This document shows positions 35,652 through 44,579 of a stretch of 64,000 nucleotides of DNA, piece by piece. This stretch comes from Luteimonas fraxinea (GTDB lineage: Bacteria > Pseudomonadota > Gammaproteobacteria > Xanthomonadales > Xanthomonadaceae), in assembly GCF_021233355.1 (NCBI RefSeq), contig NZ_CP089507.1:1426001-1490000 (forward strand). Reading direction: 5' to 3'. A program made the translations under genes and the position numbers. The notes beneath the pieces are model-generated. The model worked only from the letters and a program-made list of their open reading frames with translations, was not told the DNA's origin and ran no database searches. Positions within the stretch are counted from its first letter, which is position 1; each line of letters opens with the position of its first letter.

Positions 35652-36746
35652 TCAGGGTGCAGTCACGGCTTCCACGACCGGTGCGTCCACACCGTCGATG
35701 CGCGCTTCGACTTCGAACATGCCCGATCCGCCGCCCAGGCTTTCGACACGCACCTCGTAGCGTCCGGCGGCGAGCTGCGTCGACAGGCGCGAGTTGGTGC
35801 CCGAACCGCCATCGTCGTCTTCGAAGGTGCCGCCCGGACCGTCGATGTGCAGCACGGTGTCGAACTCGTCGGAACGCGCTTCGAAGGTCACCTGCGCGGC
35901 ATTCGGCACATCGAGCACGAAGCGGCGGCCGCTGCCACCGTCGACACGCGCGACGGCAACCTGGCCCGACACCAGTGCCGTGCCGTCACGCGTGACCATT
36001 CCACCCGGCAGCGGTGCATAGCGCACGGCGAGATTGAAATCGCCGCGACCCGCGTCTTCGAGCGCAGCCGCGTTCAAGGTGTAGGTACCGGGCTCGAGGA
36101 ACAGGCGCAGCATCGAATCGGTGCCGCCACCGCTGTCGTCGTTCTCGGCCTCGACGTTCGGGCCACGCACGCGCAGTACCGGATCGAACGCGCTCGACGC
36201 GAGCGTGATCGTGTACAGACCCGGGCGCTCGACGTGCAGCGTGTAGTCCTGCGCACTGCCGGTCAGCCAGTCGATGACTTCGCCCTCGCCCATCAGCGGC
36301 TTGCCGTCGTAGGCCGCGATGGTCTTCGCGCCCAGGCGGAACGGGCCGAACGCTTCGGCGCCACGACCGCTGACCGCGACCAGATAGTCGCCCGCCGACT
36401 TCGCGCGGAACGCAAGACCCGGACCCTCGCCTTGCGCGATCAGCTGATCGCCGTTGAACACCGCCAATGTGCCGGGCAGCGCGCCTTCCAGCGTCAGCGA
36501 TACGGCCTGACCTTCGGTCAGCGGCAGCGAGAAGCGCTGGTAGCGGCTGCCGTCGCTGTAGTTGATGCCACTCGACGAGGTGATCTCGCCGGACACCTCA
36601 CCGTCGAGCGCCAGCGCTGTCGCGCTGTCGTCCGTCCTCGCGGTCGACGCGGCGCCGTCGCCATCACCGCTTCCCGACACGTTGAATCCACATCCCGACA
36701 GCAGCAATCCAGCCGAGACGGCCAGGCTCAAAGCGGCAACGCGCAT
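35652..36746 (-). CDS. Lipoprotein with three pre-peptidase C-terminal-like beta domains
   Basis: A 364-residue lipoprotein with the lipobox LLLSGC and a Gly/Asp/Ser linker (SGSGDGDG). There are three related beta-sandwich repeats. One carries the RYQRFSLPLTEGQAVSLTLEG pattern, another has FDPVLRVRGPNVEAENDDSG, and the last has FDTVLHIDGPGGTFEDDDGG. The D-D-D-G-x-G acidic loops fit calcium-binding PPC domains, which stabilise secreted proteases. No catalytic domain is present, so it is an isolated PPC-like lipoprotein on the cell surface. The chosen ATG is set by the lipobox. Its function is unknown. Confidence 0.82.
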   Translation of the reverse strand: MRVAALSLAVSAGLLLSGCGFNVSGSGDGDGAASTARTDDSATALALDGEVSGEITSSSGINYSDGSRYQRFSLPLTEGQAVSLTLEGALPGTLAVFNGDQLIAQGEGPGLAFRAKSAGDYLVAVSGRGAEAFGPFRLGAKTIAAYDGKPLMGEGEVIDWLTGSAQDYTLHVERPGLYTITLASSAFDPVLRVRGPNVEAENDDSGGGTDSMLRLFLEPGTYTLNAAALEDAGRGDFNLAVRYAPLPGGMVTRDGTALVSGQVAVARVDGGSGRRFVLDVPNAAQVTFEARSDEFDTVLHIDGPGGTFEDDDGGSGTNSRLSTQLAAGRYEVRVESLGGGSGMFEVEARIDGVDAPVVEAVTAP

Positions 36747-36873
36747 GCGACGACTTCCGATGAGGGGACGGGATCCGTCCGGAGTCGCGATTCTCGTCGA
36801 AGCGCGGACAATCGGACAGGGGCGGAACGCGGACCGGTTACGATGCCCGCCCGATCCGCGACCCGATCCCGCG

Positions 36874-37716
36874 ATGCCCCACGCCACCGGCCCCCTGCTG
36901 ACCCGCGACACCGCCGACGCGATGCTGGCCGCGCGACGTGCCGGCGCGGGCGACTGGACGGGCTCGCTCGATCTGGGCCGCAACGTCGACACGGTGACGT
37001 TCGAAGGCGACCACTGGTCGTGGCGCGGCCATGCGTATCCGTGGCCGGGCACGTTGAAGGACCGCACGCTCTATGTATTGGACGGCGACGACTGGACCGC
37101 GGTGTCGCGCTACGGACGCTCGCTGATCAAGCTGGTGCCGACTGACTGGGGTCCGCCGACGTTCGAGATCGACGGCATCAAGATGCTGGTGTCAGCGCGC
37201 ATCTCGCCGATCGAGGACGCGCGGCAGAAGGTCGCGCTCGTCGCGCCGCGCGGCAAGACCGTGCTCGACACCTGCGGCGGCCTCGGCTACTTCGCCGCGT
37301 GCTGTCTCGAATCGGGCGTCGCCAAGATTCGCTCGTTCGAAAAGAACGAAGACGTGTTGTGGCTGCGCACGCTCAACCCGTGGTCGCCCGATCCCGACGC
37401 GCCGGAAACCGGCAGCCGCCTGCACCTCGCGCACGCCGACATCTCGCAGGCGATCGTCGACATCGCCGACGCCAGCGTCGACGCGGTGCTGCACGACCCG
37501 CCGCGCTTCGGCATCGCCGGCGAACTCTATTCGCAGGTGTTCTACGACCACCTCGCGCGCGTGCTGTGTCGTGGCGGCCGCCTGTTCCATTACACCGGCG
37601 CACCGAACCGCCTGACCAGCGGCCGCGACGTCCCGCGCGAAGTCGCACGGCGACTGGAGAAATCGGGCTTGAAAACCGAACTCGCGCTCGACGGCGTGTT
37701 GGCGGTCAAGCGCTGA
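36874..37716 (+). CDS. Class I SAM-dependent methyltransferase (COG2521-like)
   Basis: A 280-residue predicted methyltransferase. Motif I is VLDTCGGLGYFA (130-141). The DPPR sequence of motif IV lies at 208-212 in DAVLHDPPRFG. An N-terminal domain of about 110 residues precedes it (WSWRGHAYPWPGTLKDRTLY). The combination resembles the predicted archaeal-type COG2521 family and N6-adenine/RNA methyltransferases that carry DPPY-like motifs. The target (RNA, protein or small molecule) is unknown. It is divergent from the lipoprotein gene, with 127 bp between the starts. An upstream extension is in a region of shadow reading and is not used. Confidence 0.82.
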   Translation: MPHATGPLLTRDTADAMLAARRAGAGDWTGSLDLGRNVDTVTFEGDHWSWRGHAYPWPGTLKDRTLYVLDGDDWTAVSRYGRSLIKLVPTDWGPPTFEIDGIKMLVSARISPIEDARQKVALVAPRGKTVLDTCGGLGYFAACCLESGVAKIRSFEKNEDVLWLRTLNPWSPDPDAPETGSRLHLAHADISQAIVDIADASVDAVLHDPPRFGIAGELYSQVFYDHLARVLCRGGRLFHYTGAPNRLTSGRDVPREVARRLEKSGLKTELALDGVLAVKR

Positions 37717-37768
37717 AGCGATCGCGATACCGATCCAGGCCACGCGGCGCACGCATCACCCAACGATA

Positions 37769-37800
37769 AGGCCACCGGATGCGCGGGCACCCGGTGGCCT
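37769..37800. terminator. Bidirectional terminator hairpin
   Basis: A 10-bp perfect stem aggccaccgg / ccggtggcct with a 12-nt loop. It lies between the converging methyltransferase (+) and TonB receptor (-) genes. Confidence 0.7.
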
Positions 37801-37841
37801 GAAGGCGCTGCGTGTCCCGATGCACAGGACACGCCTGTCGA

Positions 37842-40508
37842 TCAGAACTGGTAACGCACCCGCATGCCGTAGGCACGTGCATCGTTGAGAAAGCGGATGT
37901 TGAGGCGCGAACCCACGATGGCCTTCTGCGACACGTCGTTGTCGAGCAGGTTGCTGCCGTAGAGCTCGTAGCGCCAGCGACCGTCGAGCGAGGTGATGCC
38001 GATGCCCGCATTGAGCGTGACCTCACCGCGCTGGCGGTCCGGGAAGCCCGCTTCGGCCGCGGTTTCCTGCCGCACGAAATCGCCGGCCTGGTCCACGTAC
38101 ACCACGTCGCGATTGTTGTACTGGGTCAGGTAATAGGCCGAGCGGTAGGACGCCAGCAACTGCCAGTCGAGCGAACCGAACGACAGCTCGCGCATGTGCT
38201 GCAGGCGCACGTTGCCGGTGAAGCGCGAGGCCAACGGCAACTCGTTGCCGGTCAGGTCGATCAGCGAGGTCACACCACCGGCGCCGTAGTTCTGGCTGCG
38301 TGCGTCGCCGACCGTGCCTTCCTTGATTTCGCTGTCGAGAGCCAGCGCATTGATGTGCAGCATGAAGCCCGCGCCGAAGCGGGTCACGCTCTCGGCCTCG
38401 ATACCGTAGATCGCCGAGCGGCCGATGTTGCGGTTGACCAGCGAGTAGCCGGCCGGCTCACCGTTCGCGTTGAGCGAGATCACCGTCAGGTCCTGGAACA
38501 CCTGGTCGGTGTAGTCGTAGTAGAACGCGCTGACGTTGAACGAGCCCGGGCGCCCGAACCAGCGATGGCTCATCTTGCTGCCGATCTCGTAGGCCTTGAT
38601 CGACTCGGGACTGAAGGTCTCGGGAATCACGTTGACGTCGAAGGTGTCGTTGAAGCCGCCGGACTTGTGGCCGGTGGACACCGTGGCGTAGAGCATGTGG
38701 TCGTCGGTCAGATCGAACTCGACGCCCGTGCGCCAGTCGTTGAACTGGAAGCGGCTCTCGCCGAACTGCTGCGACGGTATTGCGTTGACCTGGACCCACG
38801 GCTGGTACGGGCAGTCGATCGTGTCGCCGCCGATGTCGGGACGATCGACGCAACCGAAGGCGCCTCCGTTCGCCACGCCGCCGATCTGGTCGAGAATCGT
38901 GTCGCGCTGGCCGTGCTGCAGGATGCCCTCGAGCAGGAAGCGCGCCTTGTCCGCGTCCGAGGTCAGACCGGTCACGTCGAAGTTCGGACGCTTCATGAAG
39001 GCGGGTGCGAAGCCTTCGGTGCCCAGACGTGTCGCGAAGTCGCCGCCCTGGCCCGGCAGACCCAGCGCCCAGTTGCCGCCGATGCCGTAACGCGACTTGG
39101 CTTCACGCGTGCGGCGCACGCCGGCCTTCACGCGTGTGCGGTCGTTGACCTCGAATGTGCCGTCGGCGAACAGCGCGGTCGAGCGGCCGTTGACGCGCGG
39201 CATCGTGAACTCGGTGCCGGAGAACCAGGTGCCCTTGTCGGCGAGCGACAGGTAACCGACCTGCTGGTCTTCGTTGAAGTGGAAGGCGCCGCCGGTCCAC
39301 TGGAAGCGGCCATCGCCGTTCGATGACAGCCGCAGCTCGTGCGTGGTCGACTGCGACAGCGTCTCCCAGTACTGGGTCGAGAAGTTGTCGTAGTCGAAAC
39401 CGTCGGGGTTGCCCGGTCCACGCGGACTGACGTCGCGGCCTTCCCACAGGATGCCTTCGCTGGCGGCGTTGGTCTGGCGGTAGTCCACATCGCGATAGCT
39501 GGTGTTGTATTCGGCGACGATCGGGCCGAAGTCGTAGCTCACGTTCGCCATCGCGCCCCAGTTGGTGCTGTCGAGCGTGCCCTGTGCGCCGCGATAGACC
39601 ACGTTGCGCAGGTCGAGATCGTCGGGCGACAGACCAGGGCTGTCGGGACAGGTATCGGGATCGGCGCTGCCGCAGGCCGCGCTCCAGATATTGGCGCCCG
39701 GATAGCCGGTGCCGCCTTCCTTGCCCATGTCCGCCATTGCGAACACGCTGAGCTTGTCGTCGGGCTGGTAGAGGAACGACACGCGACCGCCCTTCTCGTC
39801 CTGGATGCCGGCTGGATCGAGGCGCGGATCACCCGCGTTGCGGAACGAGCTGTCCTTCTCGACGCTGTAACCGGCGAAGCGCAGCGCCGCCCAGCCACCG
39901 AGGGGCAGATTGATCGCGAACTCGCCGGCCTGATGGTCCCGATTGCCCGCTTCGAGCTGCACGTAGCCGCCGAACTGTTCGAGATCGGGCCGCTTGGTGA
40001 CGATGTTGAGCGATCCGGCGAGCGCGTTGCGCCCGCGCAAAGTGCCCTGCGGACCTTTGTTGATCTCGACGCGTTCGATGTCGTAGAACATGCCGCCCAG
40101 GCCGCGCGGACGCGCGATGTAGGCACCGTTGATGTGCGGCGCGGCGCCTGGATCGCCCAGCTCGGTGTTGTTGGCCGAGCCCACCCCGCGGATGAAGATC
40201 TCCAGGTTGCCTTCCTGGTTGGACATGCTCAGGCCCGGCACGACGGTCTGGATGTTGCGCAGTTCGTTGTTGATGCCCAGCGCGCGCGCATCGTCACCGG
40301 AGATCGCCTGCGCGGTGCCTGCGTACTTCTGCAGATCCTGCTCGCGGCGTTCGACGGTGACGATCACCGCATCGAGCGTCGACGCCTCGTCGTTCGCGGG
40401 CGGCGTGGTCCGAGTGGCGGTGTCCTGCGCGGCAGCGCTGAAGGCCATCGTGGCAAAGGCGAGCGGCGTGAGCGCGAGGCGCAGCCGCGACCGGCGGAGT
40501 CGGTCCAT
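37842..40508 (-). CDS. TonB-dependent receptor (large)
   Basis: An 888-residue outer-membrane receptor. It has a signal peptide (LALTPLAFATMAFSAAAQ), a TonB-box-like STLDAVIVTVERREQDLQK, a plug with EIFIRGVG and RVEINKGPQGTLRGRNALAG, and a barrel ending in MRVRYQF. Two Cys-containing extracellular loops (AACGSADPDTCPDSPG and FGCVDRPDIGGDTIDCP) suggest disulfide-stabilised loops, as in carbohydrate or vitamin transporters. The start at 40508 is preceded by GGGAGGGAACAC. No Fur box was seen upstream. The substrate is not clear, and the proteins next to it give no hint. Confidence 0.92.
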   Translation of the reverse strand: MDRLRRSRLRLALTPLAFATMAFSAAAQDTATRTTPPANDEASTLDAVIVTVERREQDLQKYAGTAQAISGDDARALGINNELRNIQTVVPGLSMSNQEGNLEIFIRGVGSANNTELGDPGAAPHINGAYIARPRGLGGMFYDIERVEINKGPQGTLRGRNALAGSLNIVTKRPDLEQFGGYVQLEAGNRDHQAGEFAINLPLGGWAALRFAGYSVEKDSSFRNAGDPRLDPAGIQDEKGGRVSFLYQPDDKLSVFAMADMGKEGGTGYPGANIWSAACGSADPDTCPDSPGLSPDDLDLRNVVYRGAQGTLDSTNWGAMANVSYDFGPIVAEYNTSYRDVDYRQTNAASEGILWEGRDVSPRGPGNPDGFDYDNFSTQYWETLSQSTTHELRLSSNGDGRFQWTGGAFHFNEDQQVGYLSLADKGTWFSGTEFTMPRVNGRSTALFADGTFEVNDRTRVKAGVRRTREAKSRYGIGGNWALGLPGQGGDFATRLGTEGFAPAFMKRPNFDVTGLTSDADKARFLLEGILQHGQRDTILDQIGGVANGGAFGCVDRPDIGGDTIDCPYQPWVQVNAIPSQQFGESRFQFNDWRTGVEFDLTDDHMLYATVSTGHKSGGFNDTFDVNVIPETFSPESIKAYEIGSKMSHRWFGRPGSFNVSAFYYDYTDQVFQDLTVISLNANGEPAGYSLVNRNIGRSAIYGIEAESVTRFGAGFMLHINALALDSEIKEGTVGDARSQNYGAGGVTSLIDLTGNELPLASRFTGNVRLQHMRELSFGSLDWQLLASYRSAYYLTQYNNRDVVYVDQAGDFVRQETAAEAGFPDRQRGEVTLNAGIGITSLDGRWRYELYGSNLLDNDVSQKAIVGSRLNIRFLNDARAYGMRVRYQF

Positions 40509-40706
40509 GTGTTCCCTCCCCAGGGAGTTTCGAAGCGTTCGGATGCGTGCGGACACACGCGAAGGGCGGGACTTTCGGGCCCGATGACAACGCTGTCAAG
40601 TTGCAGGGCAGCAGGGATTCCGGTGATCGAGAAGAAAGTCGAACACGCTGCCGTCGTGCAATTTCGGGAAGAGACGCCTAGAGAAGAGGCCTCGAATAGG
40701 TCACGC

Positions 40707-41030
40707 TCAGTCGCGGGACGCCGACAGCAATCCGCGTCGCCGGAACCACATCTCCACTGGAATGGTCAGCAGCGGCGGGATCGCGGCGAGCAACGCGACC
40801 AGCACCGCCCACAGCGGCCAGCGCAGACGGATCCACGCGAACAGGCTGACCGCGAGATAGACCAGGAACGCGACGCCGTGCAGTCGGCCGAAGAACCACA
40901 CACCAAGCTCGGTGGTCTGCGTGCCGTACTTGAGCAGCATGCCGATCAACAGACCGGCCCAGGTGAGCGCTTCGAAGAACGCCGCGGAGGCGAAGATGCG
41001 ACCGGTGGTGGACAGCGGACGAGGCGGCAT
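40707..41030 (-). CDS. DUF3817 domain integral membrane protein
   Basis: A 107-residue protein with three transmembrane segments: IFASAAFFEALTWAGLLIGMLLKY, FGRLHGVAFLVYLAVSLFAWI and LWAVLVALLAAIPPLLTIPVEMWF. FFEALTWAGLLIGMLLKY and FGRLHGVAFLVYL are the two family signatures. DUF3817 proteins are widespread in actinobacteria and gammaproteobacteria with no known function. Confidence 0.88.
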   Translation of the reverse strand: MPPRPLSTTGRIFASAAFFEALTWAGLLIGMLLKYGTQTTELGVWFFGRLHGVAFLVYLAVSLFAWIRLRWPLWAVLVALLAAIPPLLTIPVEMWFRRRGLLSASRD

Positions 41031-41123
41031 GCGGCGTTCCGTGGATAGGACGATGCAGTGTAGAGGCGCGGGTCGTCACTGCGTGGGGGCGGCGTGCGAT
41101 GCGACACGCGCCGCGTGGATACG

Positions 41124-42233
41124 TCAGCGCGCGGCCCACCCGGTCGCGTGCGCGACACCGAACAGCATCTGCGGTGGCAACTGGAAGATGAAGTAGGGAT
41201 TGATCGACGGCAGCACGCTCGCAGCGTCGAGGCGCGCCTGCTGCGCCGCGGTGAATTCGATATCCAGCGATGCGATGTTCTGGTGCAGCTGCTCGACGCG
41301 GCTCGCACCGACCAGCACCGACGAGACGCCAGGCCGACGCGCCGTCCACGCGAGCGCGACCTCGGCCATCGAACGGCCGATCTCGTCGGCCACCGCGCGC
41401 ACCGCATCGACGATGTCGAAGTTGCGTTCGGTGAACAGCATGCCGCCGAACGGGTTGTCGCCATCGAGGCGGCCGTCGTCATCGCTGCGTTGACCGCCGT
41501 CGCCGCTCGCATCACCCGGCAACCGGGAGGCACGCGCGGCATCGGCGAGCTTGTCGCGACTGTATTTACCGGTCAGCAGTCCGCCACCGAGCGGACTCCA
41601 TGGCACCAGGCCGAGACCGAGCGCATTGCCGGCCGGCAGGATCTCGAGTTCGACGCCGCGATCGAGCAGCGAGTACTGGTATTGCAGGCCGATCGGCACC
41701 GGCAGGCCGTGTGCCTGCGCCAGCGTCGCCACACGCGCGACGTACCAGGCCGGTGTGTTCGAGAAGCCGTAATGCAGGATGCGGCCGGACCGCACCGCAT
41801 CGGTCATCGTCAGCAGCACCTCTTCGGGCGGCGTCAGCCGGTCCCAGACGTGCATCCAGTACACATCGATGTAATCGGTGCGCAAACGCGTCAGCGAACT
41901 GTCGAGCGCGGTGCGGATGTTCTTCGCGCCGTTGCCGCCGCCGTGTGCGTTGCCCTGCAAGCGCGGGAAACCGGACTTGGTCGCCAGCACGATGCGGTCG
42001 CGCAGGCCGGCATCGGCGATGAAGCCGCCCAGCATCTCCTCGCTGCGCCCGGCCGAATACAGATCCGCGGTGTCGACGAAATTGCCGCCGGCCTCGACGT
42101 AGGCATCGAACACGGCGCGCGACGCGGTGGCATCGGTGCCCCAGCGCTCGGTGCCGAAGGTCATCGCGCCCAGCGCGAGCGGGCTCACCAGCAGGCCGGA
42201 GCGGCCGAGGCTGCGGTAATGGGTCAGGTCCAT
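41124..42233 (-). CDS. Aldo/keto reductase
   Basis: A 369-residue NADP(H)-dependent TIM-barrel reductase. It has LVSPLALGAMTFGTERWG, catalytic Asp and Tyr in FVDTADLYSAGRSEEMLGG, the YWMHVWD strand, LQYQYSLLDR, VPWSPLGGGLLTGKY and SSVLVGASRVEQL. It belongs to the AKR12/YajO-like group. It is divergent from a LysR-type gene with a 113-bp shared region, so it is a candidate target of that regulator. The substrate is unknown; these enzymes usually reduce aldehydes or ketones or act on sugars. Confidence 0.92.
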   Translation of the reverse strand: MDLTHYRSLGRSGLLVSPLALGAMTFGTERWGTDATASRAVFDAYVEAGGNFVDTADLYSAGRSEEMLGGFIADAGLRDRIVLATKSGFPRLQGNAHGGGNGAKNIRTALDSSLTRLRTDYIDVYWMHVWDRLTPPEEVLLTMTDAVRSGRILHYGFSNTPAWYVARVATLAQAHGLPVPIGLQYQYSLLDRGVELEILPAGNALGLGLVPWSPLGGGLLTGKYSRDKLADAARASRLPGDASGDGGQRSDDDGRLDGDNPFGGMLFTERNFDIVDAVRAVADEIGRSMAEVALAWTARRPGVSSVLVGASRVEQLHQNIASLDIEFTAAQQARLDAASVLPSINPYFIFQLPPQMLFGVAHATGWAAR

Positions 42234-42346
42234 GGAGGTCTCCAGTCGTGTCGCCGCGGGGGTGGCGCTCTGCACACAGGCTAGGCGCGACGGCCGCGCA
42301 GGATTAGCCGTTGCCGGCCGCATGGGCTTGTGAGCACACTGCAGCA

Positions 42347-43240
42347 ATGCAACGAGGCGAACTCAACGATCTGCTGGCTTTCGCGGCCGTGGCCCGCGCG
42401 CGCAGCTTCACCAAGGCCGCGGGCACGCTGGGCATGTCGCCGTCGGCGCTGAGCCATGCGATGCGCGGCCTGGAGACCCGGCTCGGCGTGCGCCTGCTCG
42501 CGCGCACCACGCGCAGCGTCGCCCCGACCGAGGCCGGCGAACGCCTGCTGCGTTCCCTGACACCGGCGCTCGCGGAGATCGAACACGGACTGCTGGCGCT
42601 GGGCGACTGGCGCGATGCACCGTCGGGCACGGTCCGTATCACGACGTTCGCCTACGCCGCGCAGATGGTGCTCGAACCCAAACTACCCGCGTTCCTGCTG
42701 GCCAATCCCGACGTGCGCGTGGAAGTGAGCATCGACAACGGCCTGACCGATCTCGTCGGCGAAGGCTTCGACGCGGGCATCCGCTTCGGCGAACACGTCG
42801 ACCGCGACATGATCGCCGTGCGCGTCGGTCCCGATCTGCGCACGATCGTCGTCGGCACGCCGGACTACTTCGCCCGCCATGCGCCGCCGGTGTCGCCCGG
42901 GGATCTCGATCGCCACGCCTGCATCGGCTACCGGCTCAAGAGCACCGGGGGCCTGCTGCCATGGGAGTTCGAACGCGATGGCCGCGAGTACAACGTGCGC
43001 ACCCAGGGCCCGCTGGTCGTCGACGAAGTGCCGCTGACGCTGGCCGCCGTGCGGGCTGGTGTGGGCCTGGGTTACGTGATGGACCACGAGGTCGCCGACG
43101 ATCTCGCCGCCGGACGTCTGGTGCAGGTACTCGACGCGTGGTGCCCGACGTTTCCCGGCTACCACCTCTATCACCCGAGCCGCCGGCAGACACCGCCGGC
43201 GTTGCGGGCGCTGATCGATGCGTTGCGGCACATGGACTGA
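42347..43240 (+). CDS. LysR family transcriptional regulator
   Basis: A 297-residue regulator. The winged helix occupies residues 5-62 (NDLLAFAAVARARSFTKAAG..LSHAMRGLETRLGVRLLARTTRS). The remaining LysR substrate domain includes FEAGIRFGEH-like FDAGIRFGEHVDRD and GYRLKSTGGLLPWEFERDG. It is divergent from the aldo-keto reductase and very likely controls it and itself. An upstream in-frame ATG is in the promoter region and is not used. Confidence 0.93.
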   Translation: MQRGELNDLLAFAAVARARSFTKAAGTLGMSPSALSHAMRGLETRLGVRLLARTTRSVAPTEAGERLLRSLTPALAEIEHGLLALGDWRDAPSGTVRITTFAYAAQMVLEPKLPAFLLANPDVRVEVSIDNGLTDLVGEGFDAGIRFGEHVDRDMIAVRVGPDLRTIVVGTPDYFARHAPPVSPGDLDRHACIGYRLKSTGGLLPWEFERDGREYNVRTQGPLVVDEVPLTLAAVRAGVGLGYVMDHEVADDLAAGRLVQVLDAWCPTFPGYHLYHPSRRQTPPALRALIDALRHMD

Positions 43241-43368
43241 CGCATCGAGGCTGCGCAGCGGCGGAATCACGGCATGAACGTTTCGCTTTCCGACGCATGC
43301 GGCGGGTCACGTGCGGCTCACCGCATCCTCGCCACCCTGTCGATCCCCACCCGATCGATGGAGTCGCC

Positions 43369-43599
43369 ATGAAGATGTTGAGGATCGTTGCCGCTGGCGC
43401 GGCAAGCTATTTCGCGTTCCGCGCGTGGAAGCGCAAGCGTGATGCACAGACCGTGCTGCCGCAGCAGGACCTGCGATCGTTGCCGGACGCAGGCGCGCGC
43501 ACCGCACCGCACGGCGATCCGCTGATCGCCGACGAAGACCTCGATACGTCGGTGCCGCGCAGCACCTCGCATTCGAGTCCGGGATTCGGCGCGCCCTGA
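43369..43599 (+). CDS. Small membrane-anchored protein, paralogue A
   Basis: A 76-residue protein. An N-terminal hydrophobic segment (MLRIVAAGAASYFAFRAW) precedes a basic stretch KRKRD and a hydrophilic tail rich in Asp, Pro and Ser ending PGFGAP. The first 25 residues match the protein at 49393 (MxLRIxAxGAxxYFAxxAW[KQ]R). It would be a single-pass protein with a short periplasmic or cytoplasmic tail. No family name is known to me. The start follows a run of TCG-rich sequence with no strong ribosome site. Confidence 0.7.
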   Translation: MKMLRIVAAGAASYFAFRAWKRKRDAQTVLPQQDLRSLPDAGARTAPHGDPLIADEDLDTSVPRSTSHSSPGFGAP

Positions 43600-43625
43600 G
43601 CCGCGGGTGCGCGCGTGCAGCAGCG

Positions 43626-44126
43626 TCAGGGCATATAGATCCAGTTCTGCGCCTCGCCGCCGTGATCGCGCACCCGCCAGAACGCGCGCGACAGATGGCC
43701 TGTTGCACGCGTGCGTGACAACAGTCGACCGCCGATCTTCGCGGTCGATGTCGCCTCGACCAACGCACGACGGCCACCCGGCGCCAGTTCGATCCGGGTG
43801 ATCTCGTAACTGATATCCACTGCCAGCAGCCCGCCGGTATGCGCAGACACCGACTGCAGGGCCGCCAGGCCGTCCCGCGCATTGCGGCACGTCTCGTCGC
43901 GCCGTGTGTCCCGCCGCTCGTGGGTGCCAGCGACGTAGTACACGCCCTGGAGGCGATAGTCCTTGGCCATCGAATCGCAGAGCGCATCGCCGTCGAACCG
44001 GCGCGTCGCCTCCAGCTGTGATTGCACGTGCGCACGCACGTCCGATTCGGAAATGCGGTGCCCGTGTTCGTACGCCAACACGCCACCGACGACCAGGGCC
44101 ATGCCCAGCAACAGAATTCTGATCAC
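43626..44126 (-). CDS. Hypothetical membrane-anchored protein
   Basis: A 166-residue protein starting at a GTG preceded by AAAGGA. It has one N-terminal membrane segment (IRILLLGMALVVGGVLAY) and a hydrophilic rest with a tryptophan-rich end (HLSRAFWRVRDHGGEAQNWIYMP). The body includes SDVRAHVQSQLEATRRFDGDALCDSMAKDY, which could be a small alpha/beta NTF2-like or SnoaL-type domain. No function is assigned. The overall composition is normal for the genome. Confidence 0.65.
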   Translation of the reverse strand: MIRILLLGMALVVGGVLAYEHGHRISESDVRAHVQSQLEATRRFDGDALCDSMAKDYRLQGVYYVAGTHERRDTRRDETCRNARDGLAALQSVSAHTGGLLAVDISYEITRIELAPGGRRALVEATSTAKIGGRLLSRTRATGHLSRAFWRVRDHGGEAQNWIYMP

Positions 44127-44267
44127 GTTCGAGTCCTTTCGAAAATCCAGTGTGCGCGTCCCGCGGGACGCCATTCGCACCGACGTATTCCGTGTGGTGC
44201 CTGGCCGGAATCCTAGATCAAGGATGCGATGTTTTCCATGACCCGCACGCAGGCATGCGAGGCGCTC

Positions 44268-44579
44268 TTACGGTCCGCGGGCGCCGCCCTCCGGCGTCTG
44301 GTCAGGAGCGCACTGCAACTGCGCCGTCGCGCGGTCTGACGCGTCATCCATCTGCCGCTGCCACTGCTGACCCATTCGCGATTTCTGCAAACGCGACATC
44401 GCCTTGCGAAGCGCATCGCCGCCGTTGTGCAACGAATCCAACAACGCCTCGACCGGTGCACGCGGCGCGTCCCCGGTGCGGGCACCCAGCTGCAGCGCGA
44501 TGGACGCCAGCGTCTTCTGCCACTCCGAAACCCGTGTCGGTGGCATCGGCCTGGCGCTGCGCACCCATCGATGCTGCAT
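44268..44579 (-). CDS. Small hypothetical protein coupled to the MBL hydrolase gene
   Basis: A 103-residue hydrophilic, helix-rich protein (VSEWQKTLASIALQLGARTG, LLDSLHNGGDALRKAMSRLQKSRMG). Its ATG overlaps the stop of the upstream metallo-hydrolase (TGATG), which suggests translational coupling. Amphipathic helices with regularly spaced Leu could form a coiled coil. No homologue is recognised, and it may be a spurious frame; the coupling is the main support. Confidence 0.5.
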   Translation of the reverse strand: MQHRWVRSARPMPPTRVSEWQKTLASIALQLGARTGDAPRAPVEALLDSLHNGGDALRKAMSRLQKSRMGQQWQRQMDDASDRATAQLQCAPDQTPEGGARGP